The notes under the pieces are model-generated. The model ran no database searches and was not told where the DNA came from. It saw nothing but the letters and a program-made list of their open reading frames with translations. The position numbers were made by a program, and so were the translations under genes. This document shows, piece by piece, positions 1 to 8,547 of a stretch of 64,000 nt of DNA. Origin of the DNA: an uncultured SAR116 cluster alpha proteobacterium (lineage in GTDB: Bacteria > Pseudomonadota > Alphaproteobacteria > Puniceispirillales > Marisalimonadaceae); assembly GCA_902543145.1 (NCBI GenBank), contig CACBXG010000002.1, positions 166,001 to 230,000 of the forward strand, written 5' to 3'. How positions within the stretch are numbered: position 1 is the first letter of the stretch; every line of letters starts with the position of its first letter.

Positions 1-881
1 CCCCACAAACCGTCAACCTCATTAGGAACTGCTGAATACCTGACATCTGTTATTATATTTTCATCAATTCCTTTTCCTAGATAACCTTGAGAAAACCAAT
101 TAAATCTTTTTATATCTTTGTATTGTTGACTTTTTTTATCAAGCTCTGAAAAATCATTTAAAAGATCAAGTTTCTTAATTTTTGTTCCTTGACAGTATTC
201 TGAATTAGCAAATAATCTTACTGCATCTACATAATAAAAACCATTATCTTCATAGATTGTTTTCCATAAAAACAAATTTCCCAGACTTGGTTTTGCTGTT
301 AGGTTTTTGCCATTATGACCCCTGAGATTAGCAATAAATTTACCAACAAATTCAGCACGATTTTCTTGGATAGCACCAAAGGTTAAATAAATTAAAATAT
401 AAAGTATCCCGAATAAGGTTAAATATTTATTTTTCATTATAATTGCAAAAATTATAGCCAGAATGACCGGTATAGTTAAAAAAGGATCAACAACTGATAT
501 ATAATTCCACGAAATTCTTTCACTAGAAAATGGCCATAAAAGCTGTGTACCGTAACTTGTACAAGCATCTAATAATCCATGTGTGGCAAAACCAAAAAGA
601 CTAAAAAAATACGTTTCACCCCAACTTAAATACTTTTTGAAAAGTATTCTTGAAAAGAATGTTACAATCAAAGCACCTATTGGTATAAAAATTAAGGAAT
701 GAGTAAATTGTCTGTGATATTCTAATTTTAATAGAGGATCTGAAGTAGATCTAATGAAAATGTCTAGGTCAGGAGCCAGACCTGCACAACAACCAACTAT
801 TGATCCAAATAAAATTTTTTTCTTATTTGAGATTGTTTGAGCAAAAATTGCACCAAATGCGCCTTGAGTAACTGGATCCAT
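1..881 (-). CDS. YdjM/DUF457-type membrane-bound metal-dependent hydrolase (C-terminus off window)
   Basis: This gene is missing from the ORF track because its stop lies beyond the window edge. Reading the minus strand from the ATG at 881 gives an uninterrupted frame to base 1 (about 293 residues). The protein has hydrophobic segments and the motifs expected of the YdjM/DUF457 family: APDLD, YHRQFTHS and THGLLDACTSYG. The His and Asp residues in these motifs are thought to bind metal in the inner membrane. The second half is more polar and less conserved. Family assignment is by motif; the substrate is unknown. It is divergent from the monooxygenase gene to its right. Confidence 0.75.
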   Translation of the reverse strand, partial: MDPVTQGAFGAIFAQTISNKKKILFGSIVGCCAGLAPDLDIFIRSTSDPLLKLEYHRQFTHSLIFIPIGALIVTFFSRILFKKYLSWGETYFFSLFGFATHGLLDACTSYGTQLLWPFSSERISWNYISVVDPFLTIPVILAIIFAIIMKNKYLTLFGILYILIYLTFGAIQENRAEFVGKFIANLRGHNGKNLTAKPSLGNLFLWKTIYEDNGFYYVDAVRLFANSEYCQGTKIKKLDLLNDFSELDKKSQQYKDIKRFNWFSQGYLGKGIDENIITDVRYSAVPNEVDGLW

Positions 882-985
882 AATATAAACCAAAATTATT
901 AAATGAGCTATCTATACACTAAGTTTTCTTGACTGTTTATATTTTTTTCATTTAACATATTCAATGTATTATAAGGTACCATTTA

Positions 986-2602
986 ATGAACCAAATTAAC
1001 TTAAATAATAGAGAATATGATGTCATAATTGTAGGTGCTGGGTTTTCAGGATTATATCAATTGATATGTCTTAGAGATCAACTTGGTATGAATTGTCTTG
1101 TTATAGAAACAGGCGACGACGTTGGCGGTACATGGTATTGGAATCGTTATCCAGGAGCAAGATGTGATACTGAAAGCCACGCCTACTCTTATTATTTTTC
1201 AGACGAATTACTAAAAGAATGGACATGGTCAGAGCGATATCCTGGTCATGCTGAGATTAGAAGATATATGAATTTTGTTGCTGAAAAATTTGATCTTAAA
1301 AAAGATATTTTGTTCAACCATAAAGTAACAAGTGCTCAATATAATGAAGATAAAATTTGTTGGAAAATCACAACTAACAATAAAATAAATTTTAGGTCTA
1401 AATTTTTAATTACAGCAGTTGGATGTTTGTCAAATGCAAATATTCCCAATATTAAAGGATTAGAAAATTTTAAAGGTAAGTATTACCATACAGGCAATTG
1501 GCCAAAAAACGACGTATCATTTGTTGGTAAAAAAGTTGGTCAAATTGGCACTGGTTCTACTGGGATACAAGCAGTGCCAGTTATAGCTGAAGAGGCTAAG
1601 CATTTAACAGTTTTTCAAAGAACGGCAAATTATAGTGTACCAGCGAGGAATAAACCTTTAACTGAAAACTTCAAAATCCATGTAAAAGAGAGATTTAATT
1701 ATTACAGAGAATTACTTAAAAAGACACCAAATGGACACCCTTTTGAAATATCAGATCGTCTTGTTGCTGATGTCCAAGAACAAGAAATGCAAGATATTTA
1801 CGAAAAAGCTTGGGAAAAAGGAGGTTTACAGTTCAGGGGATCATTTAGTGATTTAGTAACTAACGTTGAAGCTAATAAAACAGCCTCAGATTTTATAAAA
1901 AATAAAATTAATGAAACTGTTTCTAATAAAAAATTTGCAGCAATATTATCAGACATTGATCACCCATATGCAGGTAAACGCCCACCAATAGATACTAATT
2001 ATTTTGAAACCTATAATAGAGACAATATTAATCTTGTTGATCTTCGAAGTAATCCTATAACACAAATAGATGAAAAAGGAATTCAAACTGAAAAAAAACA
2101 TTTTGATTTAGATATTATTGTTTTTGCTACAGGTTATGATGCGATGACCGGACCGCTTCAGAATATGAATATCATTGGAAAAAATAATTTAAAACTACAG
2201 GAAGCTTGGAAAGAAGGGCCAAAAACATTTTTAGGTCTTCAAGTACCAGGTTTCCCTAATATGTTTACAATAACAGGCCCAGGCAGTCCTTCAGTTCTAA
2301 CAAACATGCCTATAGCAATTGAGCAACATGTTGAATGGATTAGGGATTGTATAGATTTCATGAATAAAAAAGAGTATTCAGTAATTGAGACTGATGCTAA
2401 GTCAGCAGAACAATGGGGACATGAAGTTAACACAGTTGCAAATAAAACTTTATTACCCACCGTAAAACATTCATGGTATCTAGGTGCAAATATTCCTGGT
2501 AAACCACAAGTTTTTATGCCTTATGCTGGTGGTTTACCTAGATATAGAAAGATATGTGAAAACATTAAAAATAATAATTATAAAGAGTTTAGTTTAAATT
2601 AA
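986..2602 (+). CDS. Flavin-dependent Baeyer-Villiger-type monooxygenase
   Basis: A 538-residue FAD/NADPH monooxygenase that would insert one oxygen atom from O2 next to a ketone, giving an ester or lactone. An N-terminal FAD Rossmann motif (GAGFSG) starts near residue 17 and a second dinucleotide site (GTGSTG) binds NADPH. Between them lies FKGKYYHTGNWP, a good match to the type I Baeyer-Villiger fingerprint FxGxxxHxxxW. Length is typical of cyclohexanone or phenylacetone monooxygenases. It is monocistronic and converges on a cyclic-nucleotide-binding gene three bases away. The natural ketone cannot be read from sequence; the aromatic-degradation genes nearby are on the other strand. Confidence 0.88.
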   Translation: MNQINLNNREYDVIIVGAGFSGLYQLICLRDQLGMNCLVIETGDDVGGTWYWNRYPGARCDTESHAYSYYFSDELLKEWTWSERYPGHAEIRRYMNFVAEKFDLKKDILFNHKVTSAQYNEDKICWKITTNNKINFRSKFLITAVGCLSNANIPNIKGLENFKGKYYHTGNWPKNDVSFVGKKVGQIGTGSTGIQAVPVIAEEAKHLTVFQRTANYSVPARNKPLTENFKIHVKERFNYYRELLKKTPNGHPFEISDRLVADVQEQEMQDIYEKAWEKGGLQFRGSFSDLVTNVEANKTASDFIKNKINETVSNKKFAAILSDIDHPYAGKRPPIDTNYFETYNRDNINLVDLRSNPITQIDEKGIQTEKKHFDLDIIVFATGYDAMTGPLQNMNIIGKNNLKLQEAWKEGPKTFLGLQVPGFPNMFTITGPGSPSVLTNMPIAIEQHVEWIRDCIDFMNKKEYSVIETDAKSAEQWGHEVNTVANKTLLPTVKHSWYLGANIPGKPQVFMPYAGGLPRYRKICENIKNNNYKEFSLN

Positions 2603-2605
2603 AAT

Positions 2606-3085
2606 TTAAACATCTACTGAGTTTTTAATTACATTAATTTTAGTTCTGATATTTTTCATTCTTTCTTCAAGTTCATTTTTCTTAGGTGGGTTCTTTGAGT
2701 CTAACTGATCTAAAAGGTTAGAAATTTCATTGGCTAATTCGTTACTTTGTTTATTGGAATCTAGGAGTCTCAGCTGAGTCTTTCTTATTAAAGCTCCTAA
2801 AATGACGTTAGATTTAATGATTTCTTTAAAGTAAGATTTGGGTATTATTTTTGTAACTAATTTCTGAGTGCATACCTTAGCAGTTACAGTTCTTGGAACA
2901 TTGAGTAAAATTGAACTCTCTCCAAATATCTCTCCCATACCTAGTCTATTCAGTTTTAAACCATCTTTGGTTTCAATATTGACATATCCCTCTAAAATTA
3001 AATATGCTTCTTTTGGATCACTCCCCACTTCGTAAATTATTTCACCGGGCTCCCAAATTATTGATTTACCATTTTCTTGCATCAA
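2606..3085 (-). CDS. Cyclic nucleotide-binding (cNMP/Crp-like) domain protein without DNA-binding domain
   Basis: A 159-residue soluble protein. Residues of roughly 5-115 form a cNMP-binding beta-roll: WEPGEIIYEVGS, a LILEGYV strand, GEIFGESSILL and PRTVTAK resemble the phosphate-binding cassette. The C-terminus is charged and helical, with no recognisable helix-turn-helix, so it is more likely a sensor or adaptor than a Crp-type regulator. Either of the first two Met codons could be the start. Two class III cyclases are encoded elsewhere in the window (45.4 and 52.9 kb), so a cyclic-nucleotide circuit is plausible, but no direct link is shown. Confidence 0.75.
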   Translation of the reverse strand: MMQENGKSIIWEPGEIIYEVGSDPKEAYLILEGYVNIETKDGLKLNRLGMGEIFGESSILLNVPRTVTAKVCTQKLVTKIIPKSYFKEIIKSNVILGALIRKTQLRLLDSNKQSNELANEISNLLDQLDSKNPPKKNELEERMKNIRTKINVIKNSVDV

Positions 3086-3110
3086 TATTCCTTTAAATAT
3101 AATGATTTAA

Positions 3111-3293
3111 TTATTGTACAGGAATAGCTAAAGGCTCCATCCAAAAGATATATCCATAAAAAATTAAATAACAATAGAATAACCCATAAGCCCACCACGG
3201 CTTTGGTTTAAATGATTTACTTCTTTCTTCAATCTCTTCTAATTCTTCTCTATAATTTTTGTAATAATTCATCATAAAATTAGATCTGCCCAA
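3111..3293 (-). CDS. Small single-pass membrane protein, unknown
   Basis: A 60-residue ORF with a charged N-terminal half (EELEEIEERSKSFKPKPWW) followed by one hydrophobic, Tyr- and Trp-rich segment (AYGLFYCYLIFYGYIFW). The true start may be Met-7 or Met-8. I recognise no family. It sits between pcaG and the cNMP-binding gene on the same strand, so it could be cotranscribed with the protocatechuate genes upstream. The positive-inside charge pattern supports a real small inner-membrane protein. Confidence 0.5.
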   Translation of the reverse strand: MGRSNFMMNYYKNYREELEEIEERSKSFKPKPWWAYGLFYCYLIFYGYIFWMEPLAIPVQ

Positions 3294-3318
3294 TTATCTT
3301 CTCCACCTTAAATTAGAT

Positions 3319-3927
3319 TTATATATCAAAAAAAACTGTTTCTTTATTACCTTGTAAAAATACATTAAAAACATAAATATTTTTTTTAATCTTTTTTGCT
3401 ACAAGGCTGTCAATATTACCTTTACTATTTTTTATTATAGATAAAATAGGATCGTTTATCAAATCATCACCTTCAAAGTATATCCTAGTATTTAAAGTCA
3501 TATTAAGTCCTCTAGATGAAATTGATAAACAAATATGCGGACATTGATTTTTTCCATGTAGATTTTCGACTTGTCCTGGCTTTACTGTAAATAACTTAAA
3601 TTGTTTTGTTAATTTATTTGGAATAAATCGTGCAAACCCATTGTCTTCAAAAAATTGACCATTTTCATCACATTGCCAAGTTTCTAGCATCACGTCGTCT
3701 AATGCAATACCATTACCATCAAAGACTGAACCTTCGACAGTTATCATTTCTATTTCATTTTTATTTTTAAATGGCACCTCACCCAAATCATTTTTATATA
3801 TATTATTTATTTTTATTTTATTTGGCATGCATCCTATATGAAGAAATGGACCAGCTGTTTGAAAAGGAGTTTCATCAAGAATTTTATTAGAGTTTTTCAA
3901 GTTATAGCCCTTCTTGTCTATTTTCAA
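3319..3927 (-). CDS. pcaG: Protocatechuate 3,4-dioxygenase alpha subunit
   Basis: The 202-residue non-catalytic partner of PcaH in intradiol ring cleavage of protocatechuate to 3-carboxy-cis,cis-muconate. The family signature appears as TPFQTAGPFLHIGC near the N-terminus and ETWQCDENGQF in the beta-sandwich core. The iron-ligand His-x-His of the beta subunit is replaced by QCPHICLSI, as expected for an alpha chain. It overlaps the 3' end of pcaH by 26 bases, which implies translational coupling. No pcaB, pcaC or pcaD is visible in the window, so the rest of the beta-ketoadipate branch must lie elsewhere. Confidence 0.9.
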   Translation of the reverse strand: MKIDKKGYNLKNSNKILDETPFQTAGPFLHIGCMPNKIKINNIYKNDLGEVPFKNKNEIEMITVEGSVFDGNGIALDDVMLETWQCDENGQFFEDNGFARFIPNKLTKQFKLFTVKPGQVENLHGKNQCPHICLSISSRGLNMTLNTRIYFEGDDLINDPILSIIKNSKGNIDSLVAKKIKKNIYVFNVFLQGNKETVFFDI

Positions 3928-4624
3928 AGTATGTTTGTTTTACTCCTCTTAACACAATATCAAATTTGTAAGCTAGTATGTTTTGAATGTTTGATCGCGA
4001 AGTATCTAATTTTCCAACTAAACTCTTTTTTGCTTTCTCATCCGCAATAGAATTTACCATTGGACATAGGTTTATCAGTGGATCACCTTCAAAATACATT
4101 TGTGTAATTAACCTTTGTCCAAAGCTTTCCCCAAATATTGAAAAATGAATATGCATTGGTCTCCACTCAATCCCACGATTTGGATAAGGGTATGGTCCAG
4201 GTTGAATAGTTAAAAATTCGTAGGAGCCATCTGATGAAGTTAGAGAACGCCCACAACCTGAAAAATTAGGATCAATGGGTGCAGAATTTTTATCGTCCTG
4301 ATGTAAATATTTACCAGCAGCATTAGCTTGCCAAATTTCTATTAACGCACCTTTTATTGGATTGGAAAATTGATCAGAAACAGTTCCGTGGACAATAATT
4401 TTATGACCAAGAGGGGACATTTTGTTTTTGGAAAAATTTAATGTAAGGTCATTATCTAACTTACTTATAATGTTTTTATTAAATATTGGTCCAAAAATCT
4501 CTAAATTGGATGGTATTGAAATTTTTTTATTCTTAGGAGCTCTGAAAATACTAGATTTATAATCAGGAAAATCTATTTCTGGTTGTTTTTTATAATTTCT
4601 TTTTACTAATGATTTAACATTCAT
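3902..4624 (-). CDS. pcaH: Protocatechuate 3,4-dioxygenase beta subunit
   Basis: The 240-residue catalytic subunit that binds non-haem Fe(III). Visible motifs include EIWQANAAGKYLH (first Tyr ligand), PGPYPYPN (second Tyr ligand) and RPMHIHFSIFG (the two His ligands), then QMYFEGDPL. The length matches characterised PcaH proteins. The preceding gene on this strand, pobA, makes its substrate protocatechuate. Together pobA-pcaH-pcaG form a short operon that turns 4-hydroxybenzoate into a ring-cleavage product. Confidence 0.92.
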   Translation of the reverse strand: MNVKSLVKRNYKKQPEIDFPDYKSSIFRAPKNKKISIPSNLEIFGPIFNKNIISKLDNDLTLNFSKNKMSPLGHKIIVHGTVSDQFSNPIKGALIEIWQANAAGKYLHQDDKNSAPIDPNFSGCGRSLTSSDGSYEFLTIQPGPYPYPNRGIEWRPMHIHFSIFGESFGQRLITQMYFEGDPLINLCPMVNSIADEKAKKSLVGKLDTSRSNIQNILAYKFDIVLRGVKQTYFENRQEGL

Positions 4625-4662
4625 GCTTTTACCTAAGTTTTGAGAAATGTATTTTTTTAGTT

Positions 4663-5832
4663 TTAGTAAGGTAAACCAACGTAATTTTCTGCCAAAACTC
4701 TTTGGGATGCAACAGAATTTTCCAAATACTCTATTTCAGAATCTTGAATTCGTTGATCAAAAGAAGATTGATTGGGAAATTTATGAAAAGTTGTAGTCAT
4801 CCACCAACTAAACCTAATAGTTTTCCAAACTCTAGAAAGGGCGTTATTTGAATACATTTTCAAATCATCATTAGTATGAAATTTATAATATTTTTTCAGA
4901 GCGTTATGCAAATAGTATACATCTGAAACTGCTAAGTTTAACCCTTTCGCACCAGTAGGGGGCACGATATGCGCGGCATCTCCAACTAAAAATAATCTTT
5001 CCCAACTCATTGGCTCACAAACAAAAGATCGAAGTGGTGCTATAGATTTTTCAATGGAGTTTCCAGTTATAATTGTATCTGATGCTTCAGTTGGAAGTCT
5101 TTTTTTTAATTCATCCCAAAATTTTTTGTCTGACCAATTCTCTAATTTTTCGTCTAACGAAGTCTGTATATAATATCTACTTAAATTTTCATTTCTCATT
5201 GAGGCTAAAGCAAAACCATTACCATGATTTGCATATATTAATTCATCACTTACGGGCGGTGTTTCTGATAAAATCCCCAACCATCCAAAAGGATATGTTC
5301 TTTCATAAGTTTTAATTATTGATTTTGGAATTATGCTTCTACTTATTCCATGAAATCCATCACATCCTGCGACCAAATCACACATAATTTTTTTTTCTAC
5401 ACCATTTTTTTTATATGTTACAAATGGTTTATCAGTGTCAATGGCTTGAGGAAGAACATCATCTGCGTTGTTGATTATTATACCATTTTCTTTTTTAATC
5501 TTTCTATATAGATCTTTTGTTACTTCAGTTTGTCCATAAACTGTTACGTGTTTATTAGTTAATTGTTTTAAATTAATTCTAAATCCATGATTTTTGAATG
5601 AGAGTTGTATGCCATCGTGATTAAAGCCTTCCTTTTTAAGCCTATTTGAAACGCCTGCTTTCTCAAGCATTTCAATTGTACCATTTTCCAAAACACCAGC
5701 CCTGATTCTACCTATAACATGTTCTTCAGATTGTTTTTCAAGAACTATATTATCAATCCCATCAACTGACAAAAGTCTTGATAAAAGCAACCCTGAAGGA
5801 CCACCTCCAACTATAACAACATTTGTCCTCAT
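4663..5832 (-). CDS. pobA: 4-hydroxybenzoate 3-monooxygenase
   Basis: A 389-residue class A flavoprotein hydroxylase (Pseudomonas PobA is 394 residues) that makes protocatechuate from 4-hydroxybenzoate with NAD(P)H and O2. Seen in order: the FAD motif GGGPSGLLL at the N-terminus, RIRAGVLENGTIEML, a DLVAGCDGFHG stretch, and FLVGDAAHIVPPTGAKGLN that closes the FAD site. The ATG is the first gene start of the pobA-pcaHG unit. No PobR or PcaQ-type regulator lies next to it. Confidence 0.92.
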   Translation of the reverse strand: MRTNVVIVGGGPSGLLLSRLLSVDGIDNIVLEKQSEEHVIGRIRAGVLENGTIEMLEKAGVSNRLKKEGFNHDGIQLSFKNHGFRINLKQLTNKHVTVYGQTEVTKDLYRKIKKENGIIINNADDVLPQAIDTDKPFVTYKKNGVEKKIMCDLVAGCDGFHGISRSIIPKSIIKTYERTYPFGWLGILSETPPVSDELIYANHGNGFALASMRNENLSRYYIQTSLDEKLENWSDKKFWDELKKRLPTEASDTIITGNSIEKSIAPLRSFVCEPMSWERLFLVGDAAHIVPPTGAKGLNLAVSDVYYLHNALKKYYKFHTNDDLKMYSNNALSRVWKTIRFSWWMTTTFHKFPNQSSFDQRIQDSEIEYLENSVASQRVLAENYVGLPY

Positions 5833-5852
5833 TAAAATTAACCCTTAATTCA

Positions 5853-6239
5853 TTATTTCAGATAATTTACTAACAAAAATATACATCCTATTATCTGCAG
5901 AAAATTTATAAAAACTGAAAATTTATGTAATTTATTAAATTTGTTTTCATTATTTAAATCTTTAGCTTTATTTATCATTGGCATTAAAACTTGTCTTGAG
6001 AAAATAAATCCAATCATAACAAGTAAAAAAATTAATATTGATGATTTATTTACATAATAGATGGAAAGAATAAGGCCTATTAGGCTCAAAACAAAACCAA
6101 ACAGATAATATTTAGGAAAGAAAATTCTTAAAAATTTTGATGATTGTTTTTCGTCTAGGACTTTAAAAACTGAAGTTGCCACAACTATGGGAAAAAACAT
6201 CATGAAGCTTAATATGGCTGCAGCCATTAATATTAACAA
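5853..6239 (-). CDS. DUF4149/TMEM205-like small membrane protein
   Basis: A 128-residue protein with four predicted membrane helices (residues about 3-25, 45-65, 68-88 and 108-126). The N-terminal helix carries a PIVVATSVFKVL stretch, and the third region has the RQVLMPMINKAKDL pattern I associate with DUF4149. Function is unknown. It lies 20 bases upstream of pobA on the same strand and could share its promoter, but its wide distribution in other contexts argues against a role in aromatic catabolism. Confidence 0.6.
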   Translation of the reverse strand: MLILMAAAILSFMMFFPIVVATSVFKVLDEKQSSKFLRIFFPKYYLFGFVLSLIGLILSIYYVNKSSILIFLLVMIGFIFSRQVLMPMINKAKDLNNENKFNKLHKFSVFINFLQIIGCIFLLVNYLK

Positions 6240-6335
6240 TTTTTACTCCTTACCAAATAAATAATTTTATTTTTTTATACCAATTATTATTATAAAGTAT
6301 ATTGCGTTTTAATAAAGTTACCATGAGTAATTAGA

Positions 6336-6875
6336 ATGAATAAAAATATAAAACCTTATTCTGTAGATACATTAATTGCAGAAAAAGAAATAAAAAAAAG
6401 AATTATTGAATTAGGCAAAGAGGTTAACCTTTTTTATAAAAATACAGATAAATTATTGGTTGTTGGATTATTAAGAGGATCTTTTGTATTTATCGCAGAT
6501 TTAGTTCGAGAGCTAAAAATACCAGTTGAGGTTGATTTTATGACTGCCTCTAGCTATGGAAACTCAATGCAATCTTCAAATAATATCCGAATATTAACAG
6601 ATTTAAATACAGATATAAAAAACTTAGATGTGCTATTAGTAGAAGACATTATTGATACTGGTCACACACTAAACCAAGTTATAAAGTTATTGAAAAGTAG
6701 AAAGCCAAAAAGTTTAGAAGTTTGCTGCCTACTGAATAAGTTTTCACGCAGGGAAACTGATATTGAAAGTAAATGGGTTGGTTTTGACATTCCAGATGAG
6801 TTTGTAGTTGGTTATGGGATTGATTATGCTCAAGATAACAGGCATTTACCATTCATTGGTAAAGTAGTTCAGTAA
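6336..6875 (+). CDS. hpt: Hypoxanthine phosphoribosyltransferase
   Basis: A 179-residue purine salvage enzyme converting hypoxanthine or guanine plus PRPP into IMP or GMP. The PRPP loop is clear (VLLVEDIIDTGHT), as are the VVGLLRGSFVF strand/loop and the DFMTASSYGNS region of the flexible lid. The C-terminal DEFVVGYGIDY closes the active site. Length is normal. It is divergently transcribed from the DUF4149 gene and is monocistronic, followed by an inverted repeat. Confidence 0.93.
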   Translation: MNKNIKPYSVDTLIAEKEIKKRIIELGKEVNLFYKNTDKLLVVGLLRGSFVFIADLVRELKIPVEVDFMTASSYGNSMQSSNNIRILTDLNTDIKNLDVLLVEDIIDTGHTLNQVIKLLKSRKPKSLEVCCLLNKFSRRETDIESKWVGFDIPDEFVVGYGIDYAQDNRHLPFIGKVVQ

Positions 6876-6878
6876 AAT

Positions 6879-6942
6879 AGGGAATAGCTCTAATTATTTA
6901 CCTTATTTAGGATAATCGTGGAGATTTCAAAAGCTATTCCCT
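6879..6942. repeat. Inverted repeat downstream of hpt
   Basis: Arms AGGGAATAGCT (6879-6889) and AGCTATTCCCT (6932-6942) are perfect 11-bp complements separated by 42 bases. It begins four bases past the hpt stop. There is no strong U-tract, so it is only a possible transcript end or 3' stability element. Confidence 0.4.
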
Positions 6943-6984
6943 TCATAATGAGTTTTGCAAATTATATGCCAAAAAAATTTATAT

Positions 6985-7308
6985 TTATTCTATTTTACTA
7001 AAATCTTTTAAATCAATTCTGGGAGAATATTCAACCTCACATTCTCCTTCCGTAAATGAGACTGTTCCTCCCATTTCTCGAATATCTTGCCAAAATTGAT
7101 TAGTCCACCCAGCTCTTTGTTTATTTACGTAATCCTTATTTTTGAAAAGATGAAATATCTCTATTGAGTTTTCGGTAATATTTGTAAAAGCTCTAATTAT
7201 CATATCTCCATCTTGAAACATATCTTTACTCCTACTTTTTAGAGCATTTATTATAGCCTCTTTTGCCAATTTATTTTGAAACTTGATTGATCTAGTCACA
7301 GCCCACAT
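6985..7308 (-). CDS. Small conserved protein, paralogue of the 48.0-kb gene
   Basis: A 107-residue soluble protein of unknown function. It aligns almost end to end with the plus-strand gene at 48032-48352. Shared positions include the AV..SIK.QN.LAK.AI opening, IEIFH.F in the middle, FW..I..MGG near residue 85 and a C-terminal E..CEVE motif. Size and pattern suggest a ferredoxin-like alpha/beta fold such as dimeric barrel monooxygenase-like proteins, but that is inference. It lies 35 bases beyond the alcohol dehydrogenase start region on the same strand. Confidence 0.55.
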   Translation of the reverse strand: MWAVTRSIKFQNKLAKEAIINALKSRSKDMFQDGDMIIRAFTNITENSIEIFHLFKNKDYVNKQRAGWTNQFWQDIREMGGTVSFTEGECEVEYSPRIDLKDFSKIE

Positions 7309-7343
7309 TATCTTCTCCTATTAATTCTAAAATTTAAAAATTA

Positions 7344-8483
7344 TTAACTCCATGGTTTGATCACTATTTTTATTGCATCATCTATTCTTTCTCTTGCATA
7401 CTTTAAAGCAGTAGGTATATCTGATAATTTAAAAGTATGAGTGTGTACTAGGCTTGCATTAAATCTTTTTTCTTTCATAAATTGCATAGCTCTGTGAGTA
7501 GCACTTTTACCTTCACCTCTTATTCCAAACATGTAAATATTATTAATAACCATATGTGGAATATTAACTTCAACTGGTTCATGAGGAAAGGCAGCGAGAC
7601 ATATTTTACCGCCTCTGTTTGTCATCATAATTGCATCGTTTAAGGCTTTTTTTGTTCCTGCACACTCAATTACATAGTCGGCACCTTTTTCTCCAACAAT
7701 GTTTTTTACACTTTGAACTATATCTTTTTCATTTTTTACATTCAAAGTATAATCTGCACCAAGCTTTTTTCCTATTTCTAGCCTACTATCTCTTGTACCA
7801 ATTAAGATTACTGGTCCCGCACCCAAAGCTTTAGCTACAGCAACTCCTAATAAGCCAATGGGACCAGGGCCTATTACAACTAAACTTTCTCCAGCGATTA
7901 ACCCCCCTAATTCGGTGAGACCGTACATTGTTGTTCCTGCTGTAACCACTAAAGTTGCTTCTTCATCAGTCATACTATCTGGAACTTTAATAAGTGTGTT
8001 TATATTATTTACAGCATATTGTTTGAAGCCACCATCTGTTGTAAAGCCGTTTGCTCTGTGACCTTTATTTACATTTCCATAGTTCAGACCATAGTTATGG
8101 CATGAAGTATACATTCCCATCCTACATCTTTTGCATTGACCACAACCAGAGTGAATTTCTACCGTCACCCTATCGCCAATATCAAATTCATCAACTGAAG
8201 GACCTAATGCCACAACTGTGCCCATGTACTCGTGTCCAGGAGTAAAATTTTTGTTAAATGGCAATCCACCTTCTATCAGGGCTGGCGGTCCATGACTTAT
8301 CACATCAAGATCTGTTGCACAAATAGCTACAGCGTCAATTCTGACTAAAACTTCTGCTTTACCTGGCATAACGATAGGCTTATCAATTAACATCAACTGA
8401 TCTGGATCTCCTAAGACCCATGCTTTCATTGTTTTTGGTATTGGATGTTTAACTGAAGTCTTACCGTAAAATTCAATTGACAT
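7344..8483 (-). CDS. Zinc-dependent MDR-family alcohol/polyol dehydrogenase
   Basis: A medium-chain dehydrogenase/reductase that oxidises an alcohol with NAD(P). The catalytic zinc region is CATDLD...GHEYMGTVVALG, the structural zinc lobe has four Cys in GCGQCKRCRMGMYTSC, and the cofactor site is VIGPGPIGLLGVAVAKALGA. The ORF track starts at 8516. I prefer the ATG at 8483 (MSIEFYGK) because AAAGG lies seven bases before it, while the upstream Met has no ribosome-binding site. Substrate is unknown; threonine or sorbitol dehydrogenase-like members share this layout. Confidence 0.85.
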   Translation of the reverse strand: MSIEFYGKTSVKHPIPKTMKAWVLGDPDQLMLIDKPIVMPGKAEVLVRIDAVAICATDLDVISHGPPALIEGGLPFNKNFTPGHEYMGTVVALGPSVDEFDIGDRVTVEIHSGCGQCKRCRMGMYTSCHNYGLNYGNVNKGHRANGFTTDGGFKQYAVNNINTLIKVPDSMTDEEATLVVTAGTTMYGLTELGGLIAGESLVVIGPGPIGLLGVAVAKALGAGPVILIGTRDSRLEIGKKLGADYTLNVKNEKDIVQSVKNIVGEKGADYVIECAGTKKALNDAIMMTNRGGKICLAAFPHEPVEVNIPHMVINNIYMFGIRGEGKSATHRAMQFMKEKRFNASLVHTHTFKLSDIPTALKYARERIDDAIKIVIKPWS

Positions 8484-8547
8484 GATCAAACCTTTTGTAG
8501 AATTTAATGAATCCATTAATTAAAAGATTTGTCAAAAAGTTTATATG

